Assembly (NCBI GenBank): GCA_950106755.1
Contig: OX467091.1
Location: 23,887,538 to 23,951,537, forward strand
From: Climacium dendroides
Taxonomy: Eukaryota; Streptophyta; Bryopsida; Hypnales; Climaciaceae
DNA: 64,000 nt
Reading direction: 5' to 3'
Part shown: piece after piece, positions 11,641-23,900 of the stretch
Numbering within the stretch: the stretch's first letter is position 1
How the letters are laid out: every line of letters begins with the position of its first letter
The notes under the pieces: generated by a model
What the model was told of the DNA's origin: nothing
Databases searched by the model: none
What the model saw: only the letters and a program-made list of their open reading frames with translations
Program-made: the position numbers and the translations under genes

Positions 11641-13142
11641 CAACTAAGAGTTATTTCTCTCACTCTTTTGGGGAGGAATGTGTACACGTGTCTACTCCAT
11701 GTCATTCAATTACCACGTCATCAATCTCTGCTGGAGAGCTCGTAATAGTTCCTTCACTTCCTCGGTGTCGCAGTGAGCAGAGTCTTTCTGCTTCGTGCGG
11801 TGTGTGCTTCGATTTTCCCAAGGACGCTCAAGGCGCGTGTCGTCTGCAGAAGGAGGATTTGCAGGTACTGCGCAATTCTCTCATTCTTTTTGTGGTTACT
11901 GATGTTCGGTGGCGCAATTAGTTTTCGTGAATTAACTTGTGCTGAGCTTTTGTGAGATTTGGGCAAGGTATTCCAAACTCGGACCTCGGTGGGAGTTGAA
12001 GGTCTATGTCTAGGGTTTCTTTTCAACTAGAAAGGAATTAGGATTGTTACGTATCGCAGGTAATGTAGAGTACGAGAAGTGTATGGTTTCCGTTCTCTGT
12101 AGAGGGAGCTAGAGATTGCTAACATGAAGCAGCAGAAGCAGATGGAAAGATCGGAAGTAGTTGTTTGCAAATGGTTTCACTGTCACTGCTGCTCCTGTTC
12201 AGGCCGAAGATGGACCGGACCACTCCTTCTCTAGACCATTTCATTTTTAGGGTTTCATCCTTTTGATCCTGGAGGACTTCCCTCCTGATTTTTTCCTCTT
12301 TATTTATTTTTTAACCTTTGAGTAACTGAAATCAGCTTAATTCGGTAAACGTCGTGTGAAATTATGGTTTTGGGTTGATCCGTGGTGCCCTGAAGAAGGT
12401 GGAGTGGAGACCTAATTGAATAGGTTACTCTCGCAGTGTTTCCTGATCGTTGGGTTTAGGCGTTTCGAAATTGCGATGTAACAGCTTCTTGTCCTTTAAT
12501 ACCTTTGTTTGAGATCTATTTTGTGTCTCCTTCTTATGATTCAAGGAGAATCATAGTATCCAAGATGCTTTATGATCTTCTTGCTTGACACACATCCGCT
12601 TACATCTAGAGTTCAATTATTCTGAAGAAGGAACCCCTGGACATGAATCACTTCAGTGTCTCCCTCAAAAGAAGTTCCCAGATCGACACTACCACAGCAA
12701 TTTAAGTCTTATTGATTGAATCCAAATCATGTCTTGTTTTCTATTTTTTGGGCTGATGAGCAGTCGAATGTGCACATTCAGAATGTGACGTAAGAATTCA
12801 CCGCGACTGATAGAGGACTTGATCATTCATCCTTTTATAAATCACTCATCTGTATATTGGTCAGTTTTCATGTCATTTATGATACTTGGGCACCCTATAA
12901 TGGGCATTCAATGCTTCTGTGCTTGATTAGACATATTATTAGTCCTGTGCACCAGTCCGATCCTCTCCCTCTACACTAATTACATGATTGAATCATTAAC
13001 CCCATCATGTGGTCCTTGATTTGGTACCCAGTACGTGAGCTCAGGCTGCACCTCCAGAAACTTTGAACCGTCGATTAGAACTCGCCTCTTCACTTGGTGT
13101 GCTATATTGATTTACAGTGGGTGAATTGTGTCAAATCAGAAG
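11641..13142 (+). other. Putative promoter, 5' UTR exon and 5' UTR intron of MIC10
   Basis: Composition becomes less AT-rich from about 11,690. A good donor (GCAG|GTACTG, exon end 11,864) and an acceptor (TTTACAG|TGG, exon start 13,118) bracket a plausible 1.25-kb intron in the 5' untranslated region, ending 25 bases before the ATG. The transcription start is not defined from sequence alone. Confidence 0.35.
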
Positions 13143-13445
13143 ATGGAGCGACCACCGCAACTCGACTATGCACAGAAGTGGGATGCAGCCATGGACATTA
13201 CGTTGAGAAGGTTGGTCTATGGATCCCTCGCAGGAGCTGCAAGTGCTCTGCTTCTCTTCAGGAGCCCCACTACCCGCTGGGCTGCTGTGGCTTTCGGTGC
13301 AGGTGCAGGCGTTGGTTCCGCCGTCACAAACTCCTCGGAGCTTTACCGTGGGTTGTTTCTTGCCAATTTGTCATCTCTTTCATCACCAAAGTCTGCTGAT
13401 GATCCCAAGCCCAAGCCTGTCGCCCAAGAAGCTCCCCAAGCTTGA
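13143..13445 (+). CDS. MIC10: MICOS complex subunit MIC10
   Basis: A 100-residue protein of the mitochondrial inner membrane that oligomerises to bend the membrane at cristae junctions. The family signature is clear: a short N-terminus with AQKWDAAMD, then two glycine-rich membrane segments, the first LVYGSLAGAASALLLF (about residues 25-40) and the second around AAVAFGAGAGVGSA (about 47-60), separated by the charged RSPTTRW turn. The GAGAGVGSA run is the glycine motif known to drive MIC10 oligomerisation. A charged, Lys/Pro/Ala-rich tail follows. Length and layout match plant MIC10 (about 95-105 aa). The coding region has no intron; the ATG at 13,143 is chosen because the open frame upstream offers only a GTG. 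No decay is visible. Confidence 0.9.
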   Translation: MERPPQLDYAQKWDAAMDITLRRLVYGSLAGAASALLLFRSPTTRWAAVAFGAGAGVGSAVTNSSELYRGLFLANLSSLSSPKSADDPKPKPVAQEAPQA

Positions 13446-16400
13446 GTTACATTGAGGTTCAAGCAGTGCGGGAGTTTGCCATCTGTTCATGTCTCATGAC
13501 GCTCAGCACTGAGAATCCAGGTGATTCTCGGATGCTTGAGGCTCTGCAAGCAAGTAAATGAGTTCATGAGGGTAGGATGTTCTTGAAACCATGGGCATTT
13601 ATGATTGGTAGCATTTCGTGAAGTTTTTGAGGTCATTGTTCGAATGTATAAACTTCTGGTGAAACAAAAACCTTCCATAGGGTACCAGACATTTCTTCGC
13701 ATTAGTGGTTGGGGCCATGTACGTAACAAATCTTATTCTGATTGTGCAAAGGCTGACGCGGTGAATTTGAAAATTAAAAAGAGAACATGCAAGATATCTT
13801 GAATCGTGCAAAGAGTAACTAACCCAGTAACGCTGATGTGGACGAAATGTTTCCTGAGATTGATGTGGCTGACTTTCAGGGTGCAGTTATGCATACATCA
13901 TTTTTGGCCGACTCCCTCAGTGGTAGGTCTCATACTGTCAGGATTTAATTATTCTAGTGCACATGCTTGGATTGGAAACTGCCATTGGAAAATAAAATCT
14001 GTAAGCTTAAATAAATTTGTAAAAGTGTTATTGACCTTGCATTTCTATGTTACCTTTGCAAAGTGTAGAGCAACAATTAACTTAAAAAAAAAATACCGTG
14101 TTTTGAAAATGTCATGCTTCGCAATTCCATTGGTGCATGACTTCATTCACAAGTTGTCGGAGGCTCCTTCATAAATTGATGAAAGCGTACTGTATGTATG
14201 GCGGTTGCTTTTAGAATTAATTAAAAAAATCATTTTTTATTCCAGAATTCTATGTCTTCATTATTACTTGGAACATTAAGCAGGTGGGGAAATTACTATT
14301 TTGAGATTTGCATGAGTGATAGTTTGGCACTTCCAACATTAGTTTATTGTTTTCTATATCTCCCTCCAAGTAATTTCTATTAAAGTTCAATTTCTGATTT
14401 TTTCTTCAATTTTTGTCTATCATGATAGTTACATATGATGTCTAGGAAAGTTTGTTCACCTAAAAGATAAGATGGATTAATTTCCTTGCAGCACATAAAA
14501 GGTACCTTCTTGATTTTTGGTATCTTTAATAGTGTCTTTGGGATCAATGTTACTTAGTAGACAAAATAGTATGTGGATTGTTATATTAAACTTAAAGAAG
14601 TTAGAAACAAAATTGAAAAAATATATAGCTTACAACTTTTATGTTCCACCTAATTAATTTTGATTTAGAATGGTTTTTGAATGGCAAAAAAATGCCAAGC
14701 ATTGGATTCCACCAATCCTTCAATGATCACAAAATTTGACTTTTCTCATGTCAAATATTCAAAAACACTTGATATAGTACAAGCATGGCAAAGTTCTTGA
14801 AAAAAAAAGTTTGCTTCATCCCTCTAGGGGGATTTTTGTTGAAAAGAAGATCATTTATATTTTGTACTTTTATTCTCTCTAAACTTGTCCTTTTCTATTC
14901 TAGTTACTATTTGAAACAATTGCATTTAATAACAAGTCATTATTAAGTACTTTTAGAGTTTTTTATGCATCTTTAGAAGTAGCAAAAATTGACAAAGTAT
15001 CTAACATAATGATTAATGTTATTCAAAATATATTTAACAAGATATTCAAAAAACAAGATTAATAACAAGATATTCAAAAAACTCTTTTTAATTTCCTAAA
15101 TGATACATGTGTTACATATTATGTGGTTGTTTTAAGAAAATGCATTGTTTTCCTTACAAATTCAATATTTGAATGGCATGATCTTTAAGTGTAATTCAAT
15201 TTTTGATGGGCTTTTGCATTTTCAAGTCGAATGAGAAAATAAGTAAAACAAGTAAAATTAAAATGTTCATGATCATATTGTGAAAGAAAATTAGCTTGCA
15301 TATACAACTCTCCAAGGGGTGTTGGCATTGAAATGGTTTAGAGGACGACTTTTGTAAAAATTATATCAATTTAAAAGGACCAAAAAGTTAGATGAAGACC
15401 AAGTTAAATAAAATAAAAAGGTGCAGAAAATTTTGGGTTGCATATTTATTAAAAAGAAACCTCACAATATATATGAAGAATTGAAACACTTATGCATGAT
15501 TTTCAAAAACCCATACAAGAAGTTCCCTCCAATTAAACTTAAAATTCATTCATAGTGTTTATTTATAATTAAATTTTTTATATCAAAAAGACCACAAAGT
15601 TGGATAGTTTGTCCCATGATACATGTATTTAAAAAATTATTAAATTATTTTCTTAATGCTATTATTGTTCTCAAAAAATATTCATTTCATATACTGAGTA
15701 TACAATTACATTATTGTATTCCTTGTTGAAAGGGCTACAAGAGTTTTCCTAAAATAAAACAAATTTAATCCCTTGAGATTGGACCAAAATGCGTTATAAG
15801 TGATTATAATTAGGGCCATGTATAGTAATATGAAAGTTGCGTATTAGGGAAAATTAGTACTTTTCAATAATTCACAAGTGCATCCTATTTCAATAAACAT
15901 CCAATCTTGGTCATATTTGCAAGATGTAACTTAGAAAATTAAAATTGCAAATTTACAAGACTATTAAATACTTTTCAAATGCCAAAGCAAATAAATAGCA
16001 CAATACACCACAATAATTGAGTGCCTCTTGATTTCTTGATAATACTTCTAAAAGAAGCACAAAACCAAGCACTCTACCATGTTTGCATCCACATCATAGA
16101 AAATGCATCACTAAACTTGTTAGTGAGTGCAAGTAATATTTTTGAATTTGTATTAAAAGTTTGCATTGAAAAAATTAAATTGTAGTAACAAATAAGCCAA
16201 ATGTTAAAATGAAAAAGTTGATGAAAAATTCAAAAATACCTCAAAGACACACTTACACAATGTCTTAATCTTGAAAGGGATAAAGTATAGAGGAGCCATC
16301 CATAACCAATCAAGTAAACAATTTTGGATATGATCACGAGTAGTGCAAGATGAAGCAAATATTCCCAGAGATGCAATGATAAAAATTACGGGGATTGCAA

Positions 16401-17431
16401 AACTTTAGTAATTTTATTGCTTAAATAGAAATTACTATGAATTTTGAAAGGTAGAAGTTATTCTTAGCTCCATGTCCAATCATGTCTAGAGTCATCTAAT
16501 TCTAATCTTTTAAGAACTACTTTCCCAGTCAATACTTCCTAGTACTTTCTTGCTCACTACTTTGAAACATTTGTCATGACCTTACTAGTCTCAACTTTAA
16601 AAAGGAGAAAAAAAATATTTCAAACTTTAGTTGGAAATTTGTTTCAACCTTGGTTGGAAATAACTGTACCCTATATGTTGGATATGGATCTTTAGTCAAG
16701 AATGGGTGGTCCTACCTTAAAATCCCTATTATGATAGAAAAGTGGTATATTGTATAACCACCTATTCCCAACCAAGGATCCATACCCACCCTATAGGATG
16801 CAACTATTTCCAACCATTTCAAGGCTTCCAAAATTTGTAGTAACTTCAATTGAAGGCATAAAATTACCAAAAAATTTGCAATCCCTGAATCGCTTAAGTA
16901 GTCAACTATGGATGGTTCTATCATACCTTTTGAAGATTTCAAGAGTAAAATGAAATCTATACCACCCTTTTAATTTATGAAATTAGTGCAAGTCACTATT
17001 ATTGTTGTAAGATGCACTCAGCCTAAACATAAAACAATAGTTCTTTAGGTGGCACTAATTTAAAATATCATATGTGAAGGTCTAATTTGGCAATTGAGTG
17101 ACAAAATTGAATTTCCATATCACATTCTCCGGGGTCTACATCACCTCAAACTATTTACAAGATGACACTTGTCATATTTTTTCAAAAATGACTGAATTTC
17201 TTCCAAATCTGACCTTCAGTAGCATAGTATCACACTCAATGCAGTAGTAGGATCAATCAATCTTCACATACGGTGATAGGACATGCCGCCGGCACACCCA
17301 ACACCGTGCCATGCAGAGGCCTCCTGATTCCGCGGGAAGAACAAAACCAGCCCTCGAGTGTGCCAGTCTCACACTTTCATCTAGATTGTTGCCATTTCAT
17401 TCCCAGCTCTTCTACACAATTCTTGTCAGCG
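13446..17431. other. MIC10 3' region and AT-rich intergenic DNA
   Basis: The first few hundred bases are probably MIC10 3' UTR. From about 14.2 to 17.2 kb the DNA is AT-rich with no supported gene; one short direct duplication (AACAAGATATTCAAAAAAC) occurs at 15,036-15,081. Composition rises again just before COX6A, where the promoter and 5' UTR are expected. Confidence 0.5.
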
Positions 17432-19082
17432 ATGGCGAATCTTCTTCGGCAGCGCCTGGGCGCTCTCTTGGCCCGACCGCCTTCCCTCCAAACCTCACGG
17501 AATGCTGTGACCAAGCGCTTCTACGCTTCTAAAGCTCACGAACATGATGACGCCGGTCGGTACTTGATCTCTCGACATTCAAGCCCGCTTTGCTTTTCGA
17601 AATTCACTCCCTCTAGTCCAGTGAGCTCATGGTATTCTCGAATCGTGTGATTTTTACGTGGATTAGGGTTGTTTGGAGCATTTCTTGGAAGTCTTTTGTC
17701 CTAAATTAATAGTATTTGGAGACTTTCTAAGCTCTTTACTGCGGAATATCTAGTATGTTAAGTGTGCTAATAGTTGCTTTCTTGAATTACGAAATTCGCT
17801 CCCTCTAGAGTGTACTCGTGTTCCGTGAGGATGTGGTTTGAGATCACTTGGATTAAGGTTGTTTGGAGTATTTCTTTGAAAGCGTTTGATTTTTCGGAGA
17901 TTTTCTTAGTTATTAAACAGTGTTCGGTGAGAGTAGTTGTCAGCTTAGATTCTCTCACAAGTTTCTCTTAGGGAAGAAATTCTAGAATGTTAATTGTGCT
18001 AATAGTTTTCTTGATTCTCATTTTCGCCTTTCACAAGTGTTCCTGGTCGTGAATTTGGGACGAGTATACGAGAATGCTGAGATGGAGCTTAGAGTTGTTC
18101 TTGTTTGTGTTTGATTACTTGAACACTTCGTTACTGGAATTTGACGGAATATTCTCGTCTCATTCCGCAACAGTTGAACGTTTTGTACCGTTTTTCAAAC
18201 TTTATATGTTTACTTGCAAATTAAGAAGATTTCTAAAACAGAATCGACAAACTCAGTGGAAAATAATCAAGAACGCTTTCGGAAAATTATGAGAATCCGA
18301 AATTCCGTTTCCAGTAACTAAGCATGAACAACTGTGTTGGCGGTCTCAATAAAAATGATAAAAGCTGCACTTGCTGAATGTGCGTTGATGTGGTGCTGCA
18401 GATGAGACTCACAAGTGGCGCAGTGTGACGATTGCAGCTTATATATTGTGTATCACCATGGGCGTCTACACATTTGCTAATGAGGAACATAATCATGAAA
18501 ATGGCAACCCGGTATATTAATTTTTGGCATATCCGAAACGATTTTCTTGTCTAATTGTAAAGTTGTTCTAAACATTAAATTTTTAGATTACCGCAGCCAA
18601 GTGCGTGAAATCCAAATGGTATGAAATCATCAACAGTAATGATATGGAAGATGTTATAATAGGTTGAATCTCATTTTAACAATAAATTTGATAATAGATG
18701 CATTGAGGATGGAAGTACCAAGTAGTTGAACATTTTGATTATTCTAGTTTTCTCATATATAGATTTTTCCATTGGTAATCGCAGGCCTATTCATACTTAC
18801 ACATTCGTAACAAGGAGTTTCCATGGGGTATGTTGTACTCTTTTTCCTCTACTTGTATCCATGTTTTCCTTGAGCTGAAAATGTCTCGAAGATTTAATTA
18901 ATAGCTCCTGAAATTTTGTTCTTTGATATCTTTCTGGCTGTAAAGGTTAACCCGCATGGTTCACACTCTGTAGTTCCTTACCTTCGTACATGGCATCTGA
19001 TTTGCTAGAACTATATTCTATTTTGACAGGCGAGGACGGCCTGCTCGAGTACAAGCACCACAAGAGTCACGAGGAAAGTTGA
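17432..19082 (+). CDS. COX6A: Cytochrome c oxidase subunit 6a (mitochondrial)
   Basis: Nuclear-encoded small subunit of respiratory complex IV in the inner mitochondrial membrane. Four exons join cleanly with GT-AG junctions: 17432-17555, 18402-18511, 18785-18827 and 19030-19082, giving 109 residues. Residues 1-33 form an Arg-rich, acid-free presequence (MANLLRQRLGALLARPP...). One membrane helix follows DETHKWR (about residues 49-67, IAAYILCITMGVYTF). The family signature comes next: YLHIRNKEFPWGEDGLLEY. The length fits plant COX6A (about 100 aa). The sequence looks intact and functional. The alternative starts upstream are in the 5' UTR and lack support; the ATG chosen begins the presequence. 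Confidence 0.93.
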
Positions 19083-20949
19083 TCACTTCGTTTTTCTGCA
19101 TCATCAGCCGTGTGGAGTTTTGTAATTAGGCTGATTTGTATATAACTGCTCCTTGACAAGCTGTTACGATAGGCTTCCTTAATGTTGCTTGGAACTCTTA
19201 CTTCAGTTTACCGTTCTGAATAATGTTCATTACGGGTTTATATCTGTAAATACACCTGTGGTGCACAAGGAATGTTGGAATTACAGTTTCGTCTCACGGT
19301 ACCAATTGTGGCCTTCTCCATAATACTTTCAATTTTCTTCTACTTCGTTTTTAGTACTTGGATATGGTGCAATGATTGGTGATGTCCCGAGAATAGGGGT
19401 TATTTATTTTAGTAGAGCCTCGTGATCTTCAGAGACTGGAGTTTTGACTTGATTAAAACAATGGTTCAGATCTTCGATTGGAATGGACGGCAAGCACAAG
19501 ATCGTTTATGTACAACTCTCCGCTGTTGATTGTTATGTACTCTTTGCTTAAATAATAAAGAGATATGCAGAGTGTAATAGAATCATGTTCTGTCACTGCA
19601 ACTGTAACAGAGCATTGTCTAGCGAATTGCAGTAAATTGTAATTATGTTGACAAAATGTAGAAATCGTCCCATCTTCAAGTAAACCTATAATCACTCTAA
19701 ATTGTCCGATACCAAACCGCAACCCTTCCTTGATTGGATCCAATTGAAATTTAATTGTCGAAGTAACTTTTAGAAATCGCCGACATCGAGAGTCTCACGT
19801 TGGTAGAGATTGCAGTTAGAGCAAAGAGGTCATATTGCTTGCTCCCAAGACTTGGGTCAAAATGTTTTCGCAGTGCAGAATATTTTAACCCGTAATGAGG
19901 TGTACTTTCAAAATGGGCCAAAACTGCCAAGCAATTTTTTTTCTCATTTCTTCTTGAGATCGGATAGAATGTATTCTATCCGAATTTTTTGAGGAACTCA
20001 CTCTCAATCTTGAAGTTCACATTGAGAGTGAGTTCCTCAAAAAAATTCAGATTATTTGACCTCATGGTTTAGGAGATATTTAAGTTTGAAGTTTATATTT
20101 GGGTTTATGGAAATAGGAGGTACTACACTTGAATGAGGAGCATGTCTTTGTGAGAATATTTGAAATGATGTACTTTTTGTGCTCAATGAAAGATAAGAGA
20201 GTTGAAAATGTACATGTAAAATTTTACAATATTTAAATCATTGTTCAATTCATGGTAGAGCTTGCAATGCATGGTGGTCACTAAAATGAGTATAAGACTC
20301 AATGTTTGTAAGAAAAAAAAGAATGAGATACTTATCTTTTCTTCAAACTCCTTGGATTTGCCATTTTTGAGATGGATTTGACCTTTTTGGGGTGAACAAG
20401 AATCACATTGGTTGGCTGACTTTTTACTCCATGCCCAAACCAACCCCCCAAAATGAGCTCTACCTACACTATGCCACTTACTTTGAAAAATTCCACAAGG
20501 CACAATTTAAACCAAAAAATATTAAAAGTAAAAAATTTTGAAAAAAAAAATACTATAATATTCTCATAGCAAGTATAGATTAGAGGGTTTTTTAATTATT
20601 TTAAAATTTTGACCAATAACTTTATTTCTAAAAAGATTTAAGATCACAAATAATCCTACTTGACTACTATACATTGCATAACAGTCCACACAAGGCAGAG
20701 TTTTAATCAGAATTTGATGAAACTACCGCCACTGGATTCATAATGTAGTCTATTTTCTAGATATAATTTTTATTTTTTTGAACACTCAAAATTTTGAGAA
20801 CGGGCAGTCCAGAAAATAGGGGCAGCGTCCAAAAAAATGGTCGTTTGGATCATTATGGGTTAATCAGATATGCTAGAATCGCTATACAGCAGTCCAAGTT
20901 GGTACCACCGACGGAGTAACAGAAAAGATTAGCTGCTATGTGCATTGGC
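19083..20949. other. Spacer between convergent COX6A and IYO
   Basis: COX6A (plus) and IYO (minus) converge here, so both 3' UTRs must lie in it. No additional gene is supported. Two adjacent hairpins lie at 19,961-20,048 (listed separately). Confidence 0.5.
19961..20048. repeat. Pair of adjacent hairpins
   Basis: First, a 22-bp palindrome at 19,961-19,982 (10-bp arms CGGATAGAAT, loop GT). It is followed directly by a longer hairpin at 19,982-20,048 with ~27-bp arms (core GAGGAACTCACTCTCAAT), one unpaired A and a 12-base loop. It could be a small foldback element or act on the convergent transcripts' 3' ends. Confidence 0.7.
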
Positions 20950-23900
20950 CTACACTGGGATGGAAAGGCGTTGGAAGCGTTCCACTTGACTCAAAAGGGT
21001 CCGATCACCCTCACAAGCTTCCGAAAGAAAAGCCACACGAGCCTCCAGTTCTTTGTAGCCTTGAGATGTCACATCTTGGGGAGGTGAAGGTTGATACACC
21101 AAAAGCTTCACCAATGCAACCTGCAAACACAACCACCTCCTTGAGCAACTCGGCAAGAGACCAGGAGAGAAAAGACTATCACAAACCTATAAGGTACAGG
21201 ATCCTAAAGGTATGTTCGCACTTGGGGTTAGGGGTGATGTTTACAGTGTGATTCCGGTCCAGAAGTAGGTCTAAATTCGTTCGTAAGACCCTCGGTAACA
21301 ACACTCTTTAACACAAAGTGCGAACATACCTTAACTATTACGGACCCGATCTTGTCTCATGTACAGACCCTTGTTACCAACAGCAACTCATCTATTCATA
21401 GACATGGTTGGTCTTCACATAGCAAGCTGGATGGACGCAAGACTTGGGGGTAGATATTTGTGACCACTGATCTTTAAATGGATATGTGGTAGTTCACTAT
21501 CCCTTCGATAGTGTTGTACAACCTCCCCCTTCGAATGATAGCATAAGAAATTCATGCGTGGCGATAGAAAGTTGATCTCTAGAGAGTCTAGCTCACAAAG
21601 TGCATCCTCGAAAACTCTATTGAGTGATCTCCCAAAAATCACTCCTACATGATGGTGAACATGCAGGAAGTGAGGAAAATAGGTTTCTCTATCTTTAGTA
21701 CAAAATGAAATGACTGACGTTACAAGAGCTTTGAAAGATTCTCTGTAAATACCTGCTGTTGTGACTTGCGCATGGAGCTCCGCACCAAAGTCCTGGCCAC
21801 CGTTTTAACCGCAAGTTTATCAAGCACATCTGAATTCCCAAAGAGATACCCAGCGATGTGATGAATACATAATGTGAAGGAGAGAGAGGTCTGCGCCGCA
21901 GGAGTATCGAGGGCTCCAGATGTCCACACAGACACATATGCCCCTACAATTTCAGCATTCCTCTGGGAAGAACAACAAAAGGGAATTAGCAACTGCACCA
22001 GCAAATCCTCAACGAACAACATGGACAACGCATAAATTGCATTTGATGAACAAATTTCCAAAAATTGAGAGTACCTCAAAGGGGTACAAATAACGCGACG
22101 GCTGCCCACAGCACTGAGCCAAAGGGGGGAGGAGCCTCAACGCTTGAGAATCCGCTACAATCCGCCACACTGCTAAACGAACCGGGTCCGGGACTCCCTG
22201 TTGAAAATGAAGTGCCACCTGTCGAGCGAACACCAGGTCACCAAATGAACTCGCCCCAAATTGCTCCGCTAAGCTTTCCCCAAACGAGGTGTAGTTCATG
22301 TCAATTAAACGTTCAAAATCCAAAGTCTGCACAGGTAATCCATCCTTTTCGTCTGCTGATTCCAATTGACGTCCATAAATCTCCTGTAACACCCCAATGG
22401 CAGCTCTTGTCTCCTCCTGAAGGAAAATATCACCTCCAAGGACATATATAGATGATAGAGCATGTATTTTTCGAACTAAGGGTACAAGGTGGAATGGGTT
22501 ACTCTCAAGGGAGTCAGAATAAAGAGCCTCCAAACCTAGAAGCCAAGATAGTCCTGACTTTACAGTCTCTTCCATCATTGCTTTTTCAATAGTATCCACT
22601 GTGCTAACTCCAATTTCTTCCACTCCTTCGGATTTAAATAGCAGCCGCGTAATGTTAGTGGCCATAGGGCTAAGGATCCAGTGAGATGGTAATGGGAGCC
22701 TCTGTCTCGCCCATTCTTTGGCTAAACTAGTTCGTGCTTCAGTGTAAGCACCTGCATCTTCAACAACAGTCGGCAGGCGTTTGTTTCCTTTCAATATTCC
22801 TTTAGGACGAGTACTATCTGCCTTGTGGTTCTTTCTTGATGTCCATGTCCACGTATAATGCTCCAAAAGCACCTTCGACACTTTATCAGGAACTAACCTG
22901 GCCAAACTTCCGCTAGACAGGTTCAAGTCTTGAAGAACAGAGTCGAGCTGTGTCAAAGTATTTTCGACGAGCTTTGTCAGGGACGACAAAGTCTTGGGAT
23001 GTATCAATAACTTGGAGCATGCCTGCTTGACTAGCTCCCCGTCCTCCGGACTGGCCAGTGCCGCGACAGCAAATCCACAATTTAACCGCCAGAGGATCTT
23101 TGAAGGTGTGGAATCATCGCTACTTGTCGGTGTTAAATCAAGTAAATACAGCACAAGCCTGGCTGTAGCCTGCGCAACCAACGCTTGTCTGGACCATGAT
23201 CCACCACCTATTGCACCCCAACCAAGCCCTAGCCCTGGGGCGGGCCCTCCCCTCCCGTTGATTTCGAAAGACTGAAGCAAGCCAGTGTTGGCTAAGACCT
23301 CATCTCCAACGTCGGATAACAGTTCCTGAAACTCTCTTCTACAAGACGAAATCAAACCAGCATCCAAAATTTCGTGAGCTCGAGTACATTCCATAGATGC
23401 TGCTGTGGTTGGAGCACTCTGAGACCGTGCAGTTTTGATGACATTATCGACATTGTTCAATAGGCGAGTCACTGCCTGTAAACAACAAGTGGCAGCCAAT
23501 GTCGTCTCCTCGTCCCGAACATGTCTTATGGAACAAAGACTTTCGAACAATGTTCCCGACCCAAAAACAAACTTGTCTTCTGCCAGTAGCAATCCCAGTC
23601 GGGGAACAAAGGTGGGTATGAACGGGGTATGTGCATTCTCTTTGTCATGACTGCTCGCAAGTATCTTCTCACTGACGGTAGCAAGAAACTGAAGTACTGA
23701 AGTGAGGGTTCCTATCAGCCTCACTGTGCTACTAGATGATAAGCCACGTTGTCTAAGTTTGCTGACTTGTTTTACTATTGCAGAAATGCGATCAGCAGAG
23801 AGCCATCCCAGAGCAGTTTCTACCAAGGGAACAGCTAATCTCCATGCCCAGTTTTCATCATCAGTTTCAAAGCTCTCCAATGTCTCTTCATCACTTGTAT

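Noticed and set aside
22065..23275. Plus-strand open frames opposite the large IYO exon
   Set aside because: They are antisense to a clearly conserved coding exon and have no family features.
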